From positions 1,229,490 to 1,293,489 of the forward strand of contig NW_006917100.1 of assembly GCF_000516985.1 (NCBI RefSeq): a stretch of 64,000 nucleotides of DNA. Reading direction: 5' to 3'. The notes beneath the pieces were generated by a model. That model did no database searches and was not told where the DNA came from. It saw nothing but the letters and a program-made list of their open reading frames with translations. Each line of letters opens with the position of its first letter. The first letter of the stretch is position 1. This stretch comes from Pestalotiopsis fici W106-1 (lineage: Eukaryota; Ascomycota; Sordariomycetes; Amphisphaeriales; Sporocadaceae). Shown here one piece after another: positions 12,580 to 25,289 of the stretch. The position numbers and the translations under genes are program-made.

Positions 12580-13500
12580 AAACTCAAATTATGCTCGATT
12601 ATTATAATAAAAAAATCTTTTAGGCGTAGCGCTTTAAATTTAGTATCCCCGAATATTTTAATTCGTATATATAAAATAACGCTTTAACCGTTTATTAATT
12701 TTATATTTTTAGCCGATTTAAGCTTTTACGAAACCGAGCCGGAATATATATTCCAACCTTTTAGCGATAATTAATACGCTAAAAAATTGGCGTATTATTA
12801 TAAAGCTATTATCGCTAAATCCGATAAATATTTTAGCGCCATTATATAATCGCTTATCGCAGCGCGCGGCGATTACTTAATAGCTTTTTTAACCGGCTAG
12901 GCGGAGGTTATATTAAACCTTTTTTTTATAAGCATTAATAATTTATATTATATTAAAAAAAACCTTTTTTTTAAGCGTTTAAACGTTTTTTACCGCGTAA
13001 TAGCTAATAATTTTTAGTATTTAAACCGGATATTATACGCGGATATCGAATATAGCAAAAATCCTTAATAGCTCCTTAGCGCCGCTTTAGGCATTTTTTA
13101 TTAACGCGGTAAAAATTTAGTGCGTACCCGATAAAAGGCCGCCGAAATTATATTTTAGATGCTATATAAGGTTCCCGCTCGGAAGCTTTATATAATAATA
13201 TTATTAAAAGTCTAAAGCGATAGCTATTGCGATATCCCGTCCGTAAAGTAAGCTATTAAAAATAGGCTTTTAAATTATAGGCCTATCGCGATTATATTAT
13301 TAATTACCGATTATATAAAATCGCTTCGGACGTCGGGAACGCCTAAGTTTTTCGAAGGCCGCTTTTATTTTTATTACGCCGCTATTTATAACGTTTTAAA
13401 ATACGTATAAATTAATAAGGTTTACGATATCGCGCGTAAGCTCCGGCGTTTTTTATCGTAAAACGGCGTTTCCTTAATATAAAAAGTTGGTATTTTGATT
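12580..13500 (+). pseudogene. degenerate frame D, unidentified protein of about 300 codons
   Basis: A single plus-strand frame (codon starts at 12601, 12661 and so on) can be read from about 12580 to 13500. All interruptions are TAA or TAG. The deduced product is a mixed helical protein with segments such as LADLSFYETEPEYIFQPF and SLRTSGTPKFFEGRFYFYYA. No family recognised. Frame conservation without indels and RIP-type stops are the evidence that it was a gene. Confidence 0.45.
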
Positions 13501-14599
13501 AGCATTTTTTCCTAATATCGGATTAAATAATAAACGAGCTAATATATTTATCGCTTTTTTCGATTTCCGAATTATCGTTTTTTAATAATTAATTAATTTT
13601 GCTTTATAACGGTAAAGATTTGACGGTTAATACCGGTGTTTTTTTTTGTTAGCGTATTTTTAATTTGGATATTTGCTTTTCTTTAGACAAAGGTAAATTT
13701 TTATTATTATTTTGCGTATTTATAAAACAATAATTTAGCCTAAGGCTTAATTTAATTCTTATTTGCGTTATTTATTTTGGCTTTTTGCGTTTTCCGGGTA
13801 AGTAAAAGACTTCCGCGCTAAATCGCGAGGATCTCCCCGATTTATTTTAAAGTTTTAATATAAGCCTTTATACGGTTTATATTATTTTTCGGCGGTTTAT
13901 TATTAGTATAATTAAGTAAATTAATAAAAATATGCGTATAGGAATTTATAAAAAAGCTAAGGTAATATTATTAATTATAAAATAATATAATAAAAGCAAG
14001 TTATTTATTAAATAAATGCCTAAAACCGTATATATAATCTGCGTTTAATATTTGCTTAGCTATATTAAAGCACGCTTTTTAAGCCTTAGTTTAAGATCGT
14101 TAGGCGTAATTATCGGTATCGTATAGTGCTTTTTCTTTTGTTTATTTTTACTAAATTGCAAAAAAAGGGGAAGGGGTACGCTATATATTATTAGTATTTA
14201 AACTCGTTTATTATAATTTATTGCGTATTAAGGTAATTTTTATAAAGTACCTAGCTTTAAGCTTTATGTTTTGCTTCCTAATATTTAGATTATTTTAAAT
14301 TAAAGCAATTAATTAAGCATATATATTTAATTAGTTATTTTAATTAGGGAAAGAATTATAATATTTATAGGTATAAAAGGAACTCCCGCTTTTAATTTAT
14401 ACCTAACCTTTTTTTTCCTTTTTTATTATATATTTATTATTAGCTTATTATTTTTAATTATCGTAAGTCTTTTTTTTTTTTCTAAGATTCACTTTTTTTT
14501 TTTAAGCTTTATTTTCTTTTTTAAGCTTTACTTTTTTTTTTAAGCTTTATTTTCTTTTCCTTTTAGCATTTATCGTTAACGCTTTTAAAATGCTAAAGG
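13501..14599. other. RIP-mutated spacer with T-rich repeats
   Basis: No frame followed with confidence. Near 14495-14570 there are repeated T-rich units of the type TTTTTTAAGCTTTATTTTC (three or four imperfect copies). Confidence 0.35.
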
Positions 14600-15300
14600 A
14601 TAAGATAATTTTTAAAAAGACGAGTAAGACCTTTAAATCTGTAAAAGGCTTTATTATACCTATTCCTGCTTTTAATTGTTCGGCTTAGCGCTTATCTAGC
14701 CGTAAACCTTTTATTTTTGCTATATTTTACGTTTTTAACCTTAGTATTAAAACTCTTTAGCCCGGCTTTATAGGTCCCTAGCAGCCTTTTCCTAATGGTC
14801 CTTATACTCCTGCCTTCCTTTAAGGTTCGTTTTAAAATTATTAAAACCTTTAATAGCATTAAAACTAGGCAGCTTTTTAGGGTTATAATAGCTTCCCTTA
14901 GCATTAAACTAGCTATTAGCAGCTAGCTTTTAAATAAAATTATTAAATTAGCTATTGGCAATAACCTTTTAAATAGGGTTATTAGTTAGGATTTTATTAA
15001 CAGCCGCCCGGCTATTATTAGCCCGCTCCGGGATAGGGTTACCAGCCAGGTTATTAGCTAGGATTTTATTAGCACCCGCCTAGCTACCCTTTTTAACCGC
15101 TTTTTAAAGGTTAGCAGCTTTTAGCTAGTAATTATAAAAAGGAGCCCTAGAATTATACCCGTTTAACTAATTTTAATAATATTTTTTCGAATATTTTTTA
15201 AAGCGCCGGTTTCTTTTAGTTTATTTTTTAAGGTTTTATTTTTAGCCGTTATAGCAAAAATAAAAACTTATAAGCCGATTACGATATTTTTATAGGTAGC
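14600..15300 (-). pseudogene. degenerate frame E, unidentified, Leu/Lys-rich
   Basis: A minus-strand frame reads for about 230 codons, Leu/Ile/Lys/Arg-rich, with repeated segments of the type LLIKS.LITLFKR. Related DNA units start near 14975 and 15047, about 73 bases apart. Codons 14692-14904 are stop-free. A helical or coiled-coil product is plausible, but I cannot name the family. Confidence 0.35.
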
Positions 15301-16899
15301 TTTTAGTCGGCCTACCCCTATCTAACCGGATCCCGTTATCCTAGCTCCGGTATTATTAGCTTATATAAAGGCTTTTTTAACGTTTATACCGTTCCTAATA
15401 GCCTTTCGAATTTTTTAACTAAACGGGCTCGTTATAATTGTAAAACTGCCCGTTTTCGCAAATATTAAGCCTTTTCGCCTAAAATTTTAGCGTCCGAGAC
15501 CCTTTTATCTAAAATTTTAGCTTCCGGGACCCTTTTATTTAATACCTTTTTATCTAAAATTCCCTTATTTAAAACTTTTTTATTTAAAACTCTTTTATTT
15601 AATATTATTAAAAAAACGTTTTAACTTTTAAATCGTGCTAATAGCTTTTTTCGGCTTGTTTTATATTTAGGCTACTTAAAAAGTGCTTTATACGGCTAAT
15701 TCGATAATAAATATTAAAAGCTCGTTAAAATAAAGCATATAAAAGCCGATAAATATAAGCGCTATTATAAAAATAGTTATATTTGCGTTTTTATATAAGT
15801 TTTTTATTTTTAAATAAAGTTTTGGATTTTATTTGCATAATTTTTAATTAAATTTATAATATTAACGAACCCGTAGTTTTTATTATAGTTGCTAATTTTT
15901 ATAAATATATAAATAACGCGCCTAAAATTAAAAAAAAATACTAGGTTTTTATTAAGGCATTTTTAGAAATGTACTAATATAGTAATTAAAGAGATAGGAA
16001 GAATGTTATTAGCGATAAAAATAGTAAAAATAATAAAAGCGATAAAAAAAATAAGGCTAGTAATAGCGGTAAGGTTGATAAAAACGGCGACGATAATAAA
16101 AAAATGCTCCGAAGCGCAAAAAAATCCAAAAACTAAAAGGGATATAATATAAATAAGCTAAGAAATAGAGCTTAAATGCTTGGCTAATGTTACGATTATA
16201 TTTTTCCTTTAGGGATTTTTTGTTTTTTTTCCTGGTGTTTTTGCGTTTTTATTTGGCTTTTTTTAAAGGCCCTTTTTTATTTATATTTTTATATAATAAG
16301 CAATTTATAATTTAATTTTACCTTTAAAGCTTTTTAATATTAAATATATAAAAGATTGCTTAACGTTTTAGTCGAATTCGCTTTATAGGCTTTATAGGGT
16401 GGTATTATAATAGCTATTGCAATAATTGCAATAGTTATTATAATGATTTTAATAATTTTAATGGCTATTTAGTGTTATTACAATAATTATTATTATTATA
16501 TTCTGTTATATTTATTATTAAAATAAACGAGGTTATAATAAATAAAATAATTAATTAATTAGTTAAATATCTATACGTATTTATAGGAATAGAAAAAGGT
16601 ATATATATTTAGTTTATAATAAAGCGTAAAGCCCGAAAAAGAAGGAGGCTAGGCTTTTATTTTAATATTTATTGCTATATTATTAAAGCTGAACGCTAAA
16701 TCTATTATAGGCGGCTTAATCGCTTTTCGCAATAAATAAATTATATATTTTCGAGGGTTTTGTGTGCCTAAGCATATTAAATTTGCCTTTGCTATTTAAT
16801 TAATTTAATATTATAATGCTAAATAATTTATTAGAATCGCCTAATTATTTTTTAGATACCAATTACCGTTTTAATTATTAAAACTGCTTTAGAATTACG
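15301..16899. other. RIP-mutated spacer
   Basis: No long frame followed with confidence. Notable are short repeated CTTTTTTATTTAAAA-like units near 15540-15605 and a patch rich in AAT/AAAGCGATAA at 16000-16110 that would encode an Asn/Lys/Ser-rich tail. Nothing recognised. Confidence 0.3.
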
Positions 16900-18250
16900 G
16901 ATTTGCTGCAGTTTTAAATTAGGTTTTATTGCGATATTCGAAAAAAAAAAATCGCTAATAGATCCGGATTATATTAGGCCTTAGTTTTAAAATTATTTTA
17001 TATATATTTTAGTAGCCGTCGCAAAATTATATAATAGCTTAATTCGCGATTTTATTAAAAAATAAAATATAACTTTTACGTATATATTATAAATATATTA
17101 TAAGCTTAAATAACGGCCAAATTTTTCGCGATTTAACTAAAAAAAAAAAAATTATATAAATTTAGGAATAACGCGTTAAATTATATTTAATTTTATTGCT
17201 ATTAATATACCGGCTATAAATACGAAAATATATATTTGCTAAATTTATATTTAAAATAAATTATATAAAAGGCGATCCCGCGATATATATAATTATAAAA
17301 GGCATTTAATACGTAAATATAGCCTAACGGCTACGGTCGCTAATCCGTTAATTATATTTATTTATTTTAAAGCTAAATATAATAATTATAGCAGATTTAA
17401 TATAAAACTAAAAATTATTTTTTTAAACGAAACGGAAAATTCCTCCGAGTTAAAAAAAGACTCGGGCGCCGGGAGGTTTATTACGAGATTTTAAGCGGTG
17501 CCTAGCTTTAAAATATTATTTATAATAAATAATATTAATAACGGATAAAAGCGAAAATAGCTTAGTGTTTTTCGCGATTTTATGCTTTTTTACGAGGTTA
17601 AGCGGTTTTATTTATTAAAGCATTAATAATACGCGCTAAACTGGCTTTTAAAAAACGGTATTAGGCAATTCGGCTAATATATCCGGGCGTTATTCGGCTT
17701 TTAGGGAATTATAAACCTGGATTATAAAGATTTATATATTTTTATGCCGGCGGATTAGTTATCGCTTAAGCCGGTCGATATTTTTTTTTTATTTAGCTAA
17801 AACCGGTACCTTAAGCGGCGCTTTTATAAAACGGTATATAATATAGCCCGATATTTGCTTTATTTTTATTGCTAATTATATTAGTATTATAAATTTAACG
17901 ATTATATAACCGCCTTTTTTTGCGTTATCGCTTAGTTTAGCAAATATCCGAAAACCGGCGTTAAGCTAAATAATTTCCTAAAGGCCGGCCCTTTTAAAAA
18001 GATAAACGGATTTTATTTTTGCTATTATAAAACCTGCGTTAACCTTAATTATATTTATTATAAGCTTTTAAACGCTAATTATAATAGGAAGTATTATTAT
18101 AAAAAGGCCGCTTTTTATCGGTAAAAAGGCAAGATAATGCCTAAATATTATTAGCGGCATTAAATTTTTTATTTAATACGAATAAACTAGCCGTTGCGAC
18201 GCTATAAAAAAAAGGCACCGCTAACGATTTTTAGTTTGCTTCGCTAATAA
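16900..18250 (+). pseudogene. degenerate frame F, paralogue of frame O
   Basis: A plus-strand frame (codons starting at 17402 and every third base) runs about 450 codons, interrupted only by TAA and TAG. It includes an acidic linker (NETENSSELKKDSGAG), then a long domain ending in a His/Cys-rich part. The segment at 17955-18025 reads GVKLNNFLKAGPFKKINGFY and continues F-C-Y-Y. This closely resembles the segment at 42299-42370 in frame O, so the two are diverged copies of one gene family. The F-C-(Y/H)-(Y/H)-K-T-C run with many Tyr (likely former His) suggests a metal-binding patch. Function unknown. Confidence 0.5.
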
Positions 18251-18359
18251 TATATAAAATATATTTAATTTAATTTTCGGTTTTCCGGCGGGCGTTATAT
18301 ATACCGTAAGCCGGTTTAGCTTAGCGCCCGGGTAATTAAATAACGTTTTTATCGCTTAA

Positions 18360-18715
18360 GGACCGGCTGCCGCTATCGGCTACGCTGCGTAAAAAGGTAC
18401 GAGCTTTTAAGCCGCTATATAATAAAAATAAAGCGATCGAAAAAGCCGGAAGCACCGCTTTTAGCCGGCCGTCGCTTATATACCCGTTTTATAAGGCTAT
18501 TAAAAGGTTTTACCGATTTATAAAGCTTTAGGCGCATTTAATATATAAATATAGCCGTTTTAAAAATAAAAATAAATTAATTTAAAAGGTACGCAAAACG
18601 GCGTTTTTATAGCTAATATATTAGGACGAGGCTTTATCGGAAATAAGGCGTAAAAATAGATTTACGAAAGCAAAGCTATTATAAACCTTATAAAAGGGAT
18701 TTTAATAACGCGATA
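18360..18715 (+). pseudogene. degenerate fragment downstream of frame F
   Basis: A further plus-strand frame, shifted relative to frame F, gives about 115 codons of basic, helical sequence (KAIEKAGSTAFSRPSLIYPF and following) with RIP-type stops only. It may be the 3' exon of frame F or a separate small gene. Confidence 0.35.
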
Positions 18716-18899
18716 TTATAATTTAGGGTTTATATTAATAATTATAATTATTAGTAATTATAATAATTTATAAAAACGGTATAAAAATAATTAATTAAAT
18801 AAAAATATAAAAACGAATATAATTTAAACGATATTAAATCTACCCGTAATAATTAAAATAATAAAAAAATTTGCGTAAAATATATTATTTAATTTTAAT

Positions 18900-20060
18900 T
18901 ATTTTAAATTAACCGCAATTTATCGCGTTTATTTATTAGTTTTTTTTATTTTTAAGTTTTTTTTTTAATACCTTCCCGGCTATTCGCTTTTATAAAATCG
19001 GCTATTTTAGCCTAAAAAAAGCCGCCGAGCGATGTTTTAAAAGCGTTATATTCGCTTTTAGCTTATAGTTTTGCCCGGACGTAGGTAAAGAGGGCCTAGA
19101 CGTCGGCGGCGAGCTATTTTCGTAATACGGCGACGTTATTTTTATTTTTAAGCTTTACCGAGCCGAGGCCGTTTATTAAAATTATTTGGTAATATCAGGC
19201 GTATAATACGTTAATACGGACAAGCATTTTTTGGAAAATGTTTTTAACCGCTTCGAACCCGTCGGCAAGCTTTAGGTTATCGATCGCCAATTTAAAATTT
19301 TTATTTACGGCTATACCGTAAGCGTAATTGCGCGTAAATAAAAACGCGCTATGTTTAATAGCGAATTTTTTAGGCTTAGATAACGGGCGGTTATTTTTTT
19401 TAACGCTTAGGTCGTTATCGTCGTTTTTAGGCTCCGCTTTAATATATTCGACCGGCTATTAGGCGCCGTAAAGGCCGGGTTTAAAGCTTATTACGGTTTT
19501 ATCGAAATTTAAATCGACGACGATAGGTTCGTCGGCTATTATTTTTATAGGTATAAAAAACCCGGCGGGCCCGATCGCGATTTTAGCGGCGGCGAACTTT
19601 TTTTCGGTAAGCTTCCGATAAACGACGGAATTTAGCTAAAATAAATCGATAGGCTAGGTTTATCGCGTTTTTTGCACGCCGCGGCTATATTCGGTTAGCC
19701 GGTAATATATTTTTATATTAGCAAAATAATATACGAAAAAATAGCTAAAGCTATAAAATACGATTTGCGTATATACGCTATATAAAAAATTTTAAAAAAA
19801 GGTTTTAAATAAACGATTAAAGCGCGGGCCGCCGGCGCTTATAATAAAAAGCGCGTTAAAGTTTTTTTTACGCTTATTACGGATATTTTTGCCTTTTTTT
19901 GCCGATTTTACGATTACCGGAAATATATTCCGCTAGTTTTTTAAATCTGTTTCCGCGTTTTTTAGCTATTATTAATTTACGGCAACTTTTTTGATAAGCT
20001 CTAAGATTTATTTTTAAAAAGTTTTATTATTTTATATAATTATATCGATTAGGGTAAAAT
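18900..20060 (-). pseudogene. degenerate frame G, unidentified protein of about 380 codons
   Basis: On the minus strand a frame can be followed from about 20060 down to 18900 with TAA or TAG interruptions only. It has a basic N-terminal part, a Tyr/Phe-rich stretch, a beta-rich core (SVVYRKLTEKKFAAAKIAIG, then PAGFFIPIKIIADEPIVVDL) and a helical C-terminus ending in a Lys-rich tail. Its 3' end faces that of frame F, so the two were convergent. No family recognised. Confidence 0.45.
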
Positions 20061-20769
20061 TTTTTTTAAAAACCGTGGTTAGGCTAAAAAAACTATTAAG
20101 GCATTATTTAATAATAAATACCTTTTAAAGGAATAAGCTATTTTCCGAGATTCCGATAACGTTTAAAACGCCGGCGTTATTAAGCTCGAGTCGTTTATTA
20201 GCTATTACCTTTATAATCGCTATTTGGAATAAAGGCTAAAATAAAGGCTTTATTAGGTTTAAAAGCTAAAATAAAAATCGAAATAAATGGCTTTTCGGGT
20301 TTAGTAATTATTAAAGGTAAATTAGCATATATTTAAATAGCGAGCCTAAAGGAGATTTTTATATTTTTTATAACGACGAAATATTAAATAGCAGGCTAAT
20401 TTAAATGCTTAGCTTTAAAGGCCGGCGGCGGTAGTTAACGTTTTTTAAATCCCTAAGGCCGTAAAACCCTTAAATTATTATTAACGAATCGTTATTATAT
20501 TTAAATAAATATTGCTATTTTATTTTATAAATAAATATAAATTATAACATTTTAAGTTGCCTTTTTGAATTATGTATTTACGTATTGTTTTAAAATAGTA
20601 TAATTATATTTAATATTTTAATAATATACGATTTATATCGCGATAAATCGCTATAGGTGCTAAATAAAGACAAAATAGCGTCTAAATAGGCCTACCCGCT
20701 TTTACGCTTATTACGATTAAATTACCACTTAATTTTATTATTTTTTAAAACACCCGCTATTAAATACGA

Positions 20770-22240
20770 TACTTATTTAAAACGACTACCGAAATGGCTA
20801 TAAAGTCCTTTAAGGCGGCTTAAATCTCCCTAAAAGGGTAGTGTTTTAAAGGCATTTTTTAAACGAAAAGGGCCGCTTTCGCTAAGGATAACGATAAAAA
20901 AGGCTTTGCCGTTAGCGGTAAAAACGAATTCGAGCTATAGCTAAACCGTTATATATACGATATAAAGTTATAAAAAACGCGTTAGGATTTAGCTTGGGAA
21001 AAGCTAACGGCTTTAATAAAGCAAATTAAGGATTAATTTATTTATTATTTTAAAAAATTCGGCTCCGGCGATAAATTCGACGTTACGGCGGCTAAGCTCG
21101 GAGGATAAAAGTTTAAACCGCCCGTTTTATTCGAGATTTTGCGCCGCTTTAAAAACGCTATTACGTCGGAATTTAAAAGCTTTTTTAAATATAGCTAAAG
21201 CTTTAAAAGCGGTGGCTAAAGTGGTAAATAGCCGGGCACCGTCGAAAAAAACGAGGCCGATAATTTTAACGCGCCTAGCGATTTTGGAAATTTTAATTTT
21301 GGAACTAATAATTCTAAAGCTAATAATTTTAAAGCTAATAATTTTAAAGCTAATAATTTTAAAGCTAATAATTTTAAAGCTAATAATTTTGGAGCTAATA
21401 ATTTTGCCGACGTTTTGGGCGGTTTCGTAGATAAGGCCGAGGAGCTTTAGGATGCCTTTAATAATAAAAAGAAGTTGGTTATATTCCGCAAATATTTTAA
21501 TAACGAGGGAGTCCAGCTAAACGACGAAATCGCGCTAAATAAAATAAATAATATATAGGCGTCCTTTGATTTGCGTAATAAGGTTAACTGCATCCTTTTA
21601 GGCGTTTTTTTTAAATAGTATAAAAATGCTATAAAAAAAGGCAAAAATAAGGGCCAAAGCAAAGGCGATAATAAAAGCAAGGATAAAGGGTAAAGCAAAG
21701 GCAAGGGCTAAAATAAAGGCGATAATAAAAGCAAAATAAAAGCCTAGGGCTCCCGCTCGACTAAAGGCAAAGGCAAAGGCTTTAATATCTCCTAAAGCTT
21801 ATATAATAATAACGATTATAAGTATCTGCTCGACCCTAAGGGCATAATCGAGCGCGCCCGCGATGCCTAGGCGTCGCTAGCGCAAAACGCGCCGCGGGCC
21901 AGGATTAAAACGCCTTTTAGCGAAAATATAGCCCGGTTACGCTTAGCTTTAGTATTTTAGTTTCTCGATAATATAAAAAAGGAAAGGATATTGGTCTTTT
22001 ATAACGTAGATAACTTTGGGGTTTATACGGCTAAACGATATTGTGCGATATAATAGCTGGTCTTTATTAAAAAAGTCTTTAACGAGGATGAGGACGAGGA
22101 CGATATTATAAACGAGATTAAAAAAATAAAAAAAACTAAAAACGCGCTACGCGGTATTAGATAGCAATTAGGCGAAAATATTATCGAGGCTTTCGGAGTT
22201 TATATAAATGCCGTATTTTTTTTCCGGGATATTTAAGGTA
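20770..22240 (+). pseudogene. degenerate frame H with pentapeptide repeats and a Lys/Gly-rich linker
   Basis: A plus-strand frame of about 490 codons with RIP-type stops. In order it holds a charged helical N-terminal domain, a Gly/Ser/Lys linker, about seven tandem Ala-Asn-Asn-Phe-(Lys/Gly) pentapeptides (21299-21410), a second charged domain, a Lys/Gly/Asn/Ser-rich low-complexity linker (21625-21780), and a C-terminal domain with an acidic run (NEDEDEDDI). Low-complexity repeats kept in frame support past coding. This layout resembles structural or nucleic-acid-binding proteins, but I assign no function. Confidence 0.5.
21299..21410 (+). repeat. 15-bp tandem repeat, about 7 copies, coding pentapeptides
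   Basis: Units of CTAATAATTTTAAAG repeat head to tail with few changes (the first and last units vary). 15 bases equal five codons, giving A-N-N-F-K/G repeats in the frame of the surrounding fossil. The repeat holds no C in a target context, so RIP could not alter it. Confidence 0.9.
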
Positions 22241-22435
22241 AATTATAAAATTGCTAATATAAATATATTTATTAAGCTAAAGATATTTAATGCTATGCTT
22301 ATATTGCAATAACGTTTGGTAATTTAGTAATAAGCGAATAAATTAAATTCGCGGCGTTAATAGCTAATTATAATTAATAATTTATTAATATCGTATCCGA
22401 ATTTCCAATATTCACGACTTTATATATCTGACTTT

Positions 22436-22523
22436 GCCGTGTTCTTAACTTATTATGCCTAACTATCGTGTTCTTAACTTATTATGCCTAACTGCCGTGT
22501 TTTTAACTTACTATGCCTAACGT
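22436..22523. repeat. 29-bp tandem repeat, 3 copies
   Basis: Copies start at 22436, 22465 and 22494 and share the core GTGTTCTTAACTTATTATGC, with a fourth partial, more diverged copy following. They keep TG dinucleotides, so this patch is less RIP-mutated than its surroundings. Confidence 0.85.
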
Positions 22524-22563
22524 AACCGTTTATCTAACTTATTATAACGGGATTCGGCGTTAA

Positions 22564-22722
22564 TCGGGTGGCACCGTTATAAGTTGATAACTGCAGATTA
22601 TAAAACGCTGCGTTTTATCGTATGCCGAATAAGTTTATCCCGGCGTAACCTAATAGGCGGCTTAACGTATCGGATTAGTCGGGCTGCTAATATTCTAAGT
22701 AATTTGTGACGATGCCACCCGA
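22564..22722. repeat. widely spaced inverted repeat CGGGTGGCA / TGCCACCCG
   Basis: CGGGTGGCA near 22564-22572 and its exact reverse complement near 22714-22722 enclose about 140 bases of GC-balanced, lightly mutated DNA between two RIP-mutated frames. This could be the ends of a small non-autonomous insertion or a long hairpin. Alone it proves neither. Confidence 0.4.
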
Positions 22723-22899
22723 GCCTTTGTTTTTATATATATATATTAGGCGAGCTAAGCAGTATTATCGGATTATAATTTAGGAGAATTCGAATTAGAA
22801 TTTTGGTAAATATTAAACCGTAGTTTATAAAATTAGAACCGATAAGGAATTATTATATACCCGACTAACTCTAATAAGGTAAGTTTATAATAGTATATT

Positions 22900-23700
22900 T
22901 AGCGACGGGATTAATACCATTAAAACGTTTATAAACGGGGTATCGACTAAGTGCACCGCTAGCTCCGGCTATATATTAATTATAAAAGGCAATAATACGC
23001 TTACCTCGTCAAAATAAAGGCCTAGGTTTAAACCGTTAGGTTTTAGCGCCTAAACGACCTTTATAACCGGCTATACCTTAACGACCTTAACGATATAAAT
23101 AAGTCGATCGTGCTCTTTAAAATTTATAATAGTATTTACCGCCTTTTTTTTAAGCTCGTAAAAAACGGTATTTTCGAGACGGTAATAATTTTGCGCGGGT
23201 TTAAGGTGGTTTATTTAAATTAGACGGAAACGTAGATTTGGCCCGGCTAAAACGGCGATATATCGAAGGAGGCCGGCGAGGCCGCGCTCGCCCGCGAAAG
23301 GCAAAGAAAGGGGAAAGGCGGCCGGCGGCAGGTGTAAAATCGGGGTCGCAGCCGGCGGCGCAAAACGAGCCCTGGTAATCTAAGCGATAGCTTCGAATTT
23401 TTAGGCATTAAAAAAACGTTTTTAGCGGTCGCAAAAAATTAAAAAATAGCTACGGTCCTCGATTTCTATAAATTTAAATCGGGCCGCGCTTCGGCGTATA
23501 TATTTTCGATTTAGCGGCTAATAAAATTAAATAACAAAATATAATAATATAAAGCAGGCATTAGCGACCGTATAAGCGAGATTTATAAGTAGCTATATTA
23601 AATAATTATAATAAAATAAAAAATTAATTAATAGGTAATAGTATATAATAATGCTCCGCCGTATCGTCTTTTAACTGGTTTTTAGCTAGGAAAAAGATAA
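22900..23700 (+). pseudogene. degenerate frame I, basic Arg/Gly/Lys-rich protein
   Basis: A plus-strand frame of about 260 codons with RIP-type stops. It has a helical start (LNDLNDINKSIVLFKI), a central Glu-Ala then Arg/Lys/Gly-rich basic patch (REROR-like, 23280-23370, strikingly GC-rich), and a helical C-terminal part. The basic patch suggests nucleic-acid contact. Family unknown. Confidence 0.4.
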
Positions 23701-24200
23701 TTTAACCGGCAATTCGGCATTATAACGTAACAGGGATATAAATAGCTTAAAGGGCTTTTTAAATTATAAATTTACAAAAGTTATTACTTATTATTTAACC
23801 GCAGTTAGTAATATAATCTTATAGCCTTACTAATAATGCGCTTTTTTTTCGCTAGTAAAGGACGAGGTGTCGGGATATAAGGGGAGTCCGGATACAAGGT
23901 GGCAGGTAAAAAATCTGCGTGGATACGCTAACGGAATTAGATGTAATAAATGGGTTTTTGATTCTGCAAATTGCAAATAGGAGTTAATCGGCTAGGTGCG
24001 CAAGTTAGATATATAATAGATTAAAGCTATTCGTAATAAAACTGTTGTTTATTAAAGCTTAAAGCTAAGCCGGCTAACGGTTATTAGAAATAGAGCTTAG
24101 TAGGCCGTTTAAAGTTTGAACTATGAACCCGCTAGCCGTGCCGTTATAATGGGGCAATATAAAACAGTAAACCACTTTCAGTCAGTTGCAAGTAGGAACT

Positions 24201-24256
24201 TTTCTTTTCTATTATTTCTTTTTTATTATTTCTTTTCTATTATTTCTTTTCTATTA
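24201..24256. repeat. 14-bp tandem repeat, 4 copies
   Basis: Four units of TTTCTTTTCTATTA in perfect register (24201, 24215, 24229, 24243), one with a single C-to-T change. Confidence 0.9.
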
Positions 24257-24553
24257 TGTACTTCCCTGCAGATGCACACTTATCGCCAAGTTACGGTTGC
24301 GATGGAATCCAAATTGGTCCGTTTGAAAGCATAACCCGTTCAAAGGTCTCGGACGCTGCCGGCCAACCACCGCTTAATGGCAACGATTTCAAGTCAAAAG
24401 TTTAATAGGAGTAGATCCTGATGTATACCCGTTATGCATGAAATCTCCAACTGCACCGTCGTTTGTTCTGTATGGAAAAGCAGGTCGTCAAGCATATACT
24501 TACAGCATAATGGCATAAGTACAAGGTATTATTAAAGACAGATTGGTGTATAT

Positions 24554-24585
24554 AAAGCTTGGTGTACCTAGGTATACAAAGCTTT
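24554..24585. repeat. 32-bp near-perfect palindrome
   Basis: Centred on CCTAGG, with outer arms AAAGCTT on both sides; 14 of 16 base pairs match. It could bind a dimeric protein or form a cruciform. Confidence 0.75.
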
Positions 24586-25289
24586 GCAAAGTGATATCTA
24601 ATTATAACTGATCTATAAACCATAATTTGCTGCAAGAGTAATTAATGCTAAAGGAGATCGGGATCTACCAGACCAGGCAGCACTTATATGTTTCCACAAT
24701 ATGCGGAAAACTCCAGCTTATAGGCTAATATAAATAAATATTGATTTAATGGTGCTAGGCTGCAAAACATTATGTAATACGCCGGACTGGACTATGATTT
24801 CAGAACGATAGATATCGGATATAGGTTAACTAATTAAGTCTTACCCGCCTATCGGCTTTGTTATATATAAACGATTTTTATATAATTTTTATTTTGCAGC
24901 GTTTGTTTACGGCTTTATAATAGTATACCTAATGTAAATACTAGGAACCAAGCGAGAAAAAGATATTATCGTATTAATAAGAAATATATCGAAATATAAT
25001 AGTCTCGAATAGATAAAAGCAGTTTTAACTATATAATATATATACCTTATATTATATTTAAATATAAGTAATAGGTATCCAAATAATTTATTAGGCCTTT
25101 GACCTTTGTAATATTTAGGCATTTACGTTTTTCGTCTTTGATTTAGTGATTTTTTAAATCCGTTTTGCCCAAGGCTTTCGTTCTGTCTACCTTTGTCGGA
25201 CTTGCAAGCATATTAAACCCTTATTAACTTCTTACCTCGATTTACCATTAATTACAACTTATTCTGCCGGTTTTACCCATTTTAGTCCA

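Larger units (their letters stand above)
23850..24850. other. lightly mutated island inside the RIP block
   Basis: About 1 kb in which CA and TG dinucleotides are normal, in contrast to both sides. It has no convincing gene (72 codons at most). It holds a 14-bp tandem repeat (24201-24256) and a 32-bp palindrome (24554-24585). It most likely was single-copy DNA when RIP acted, for example a spacer unique to this copy or a host segment between two elements. Confidence 0.6.
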
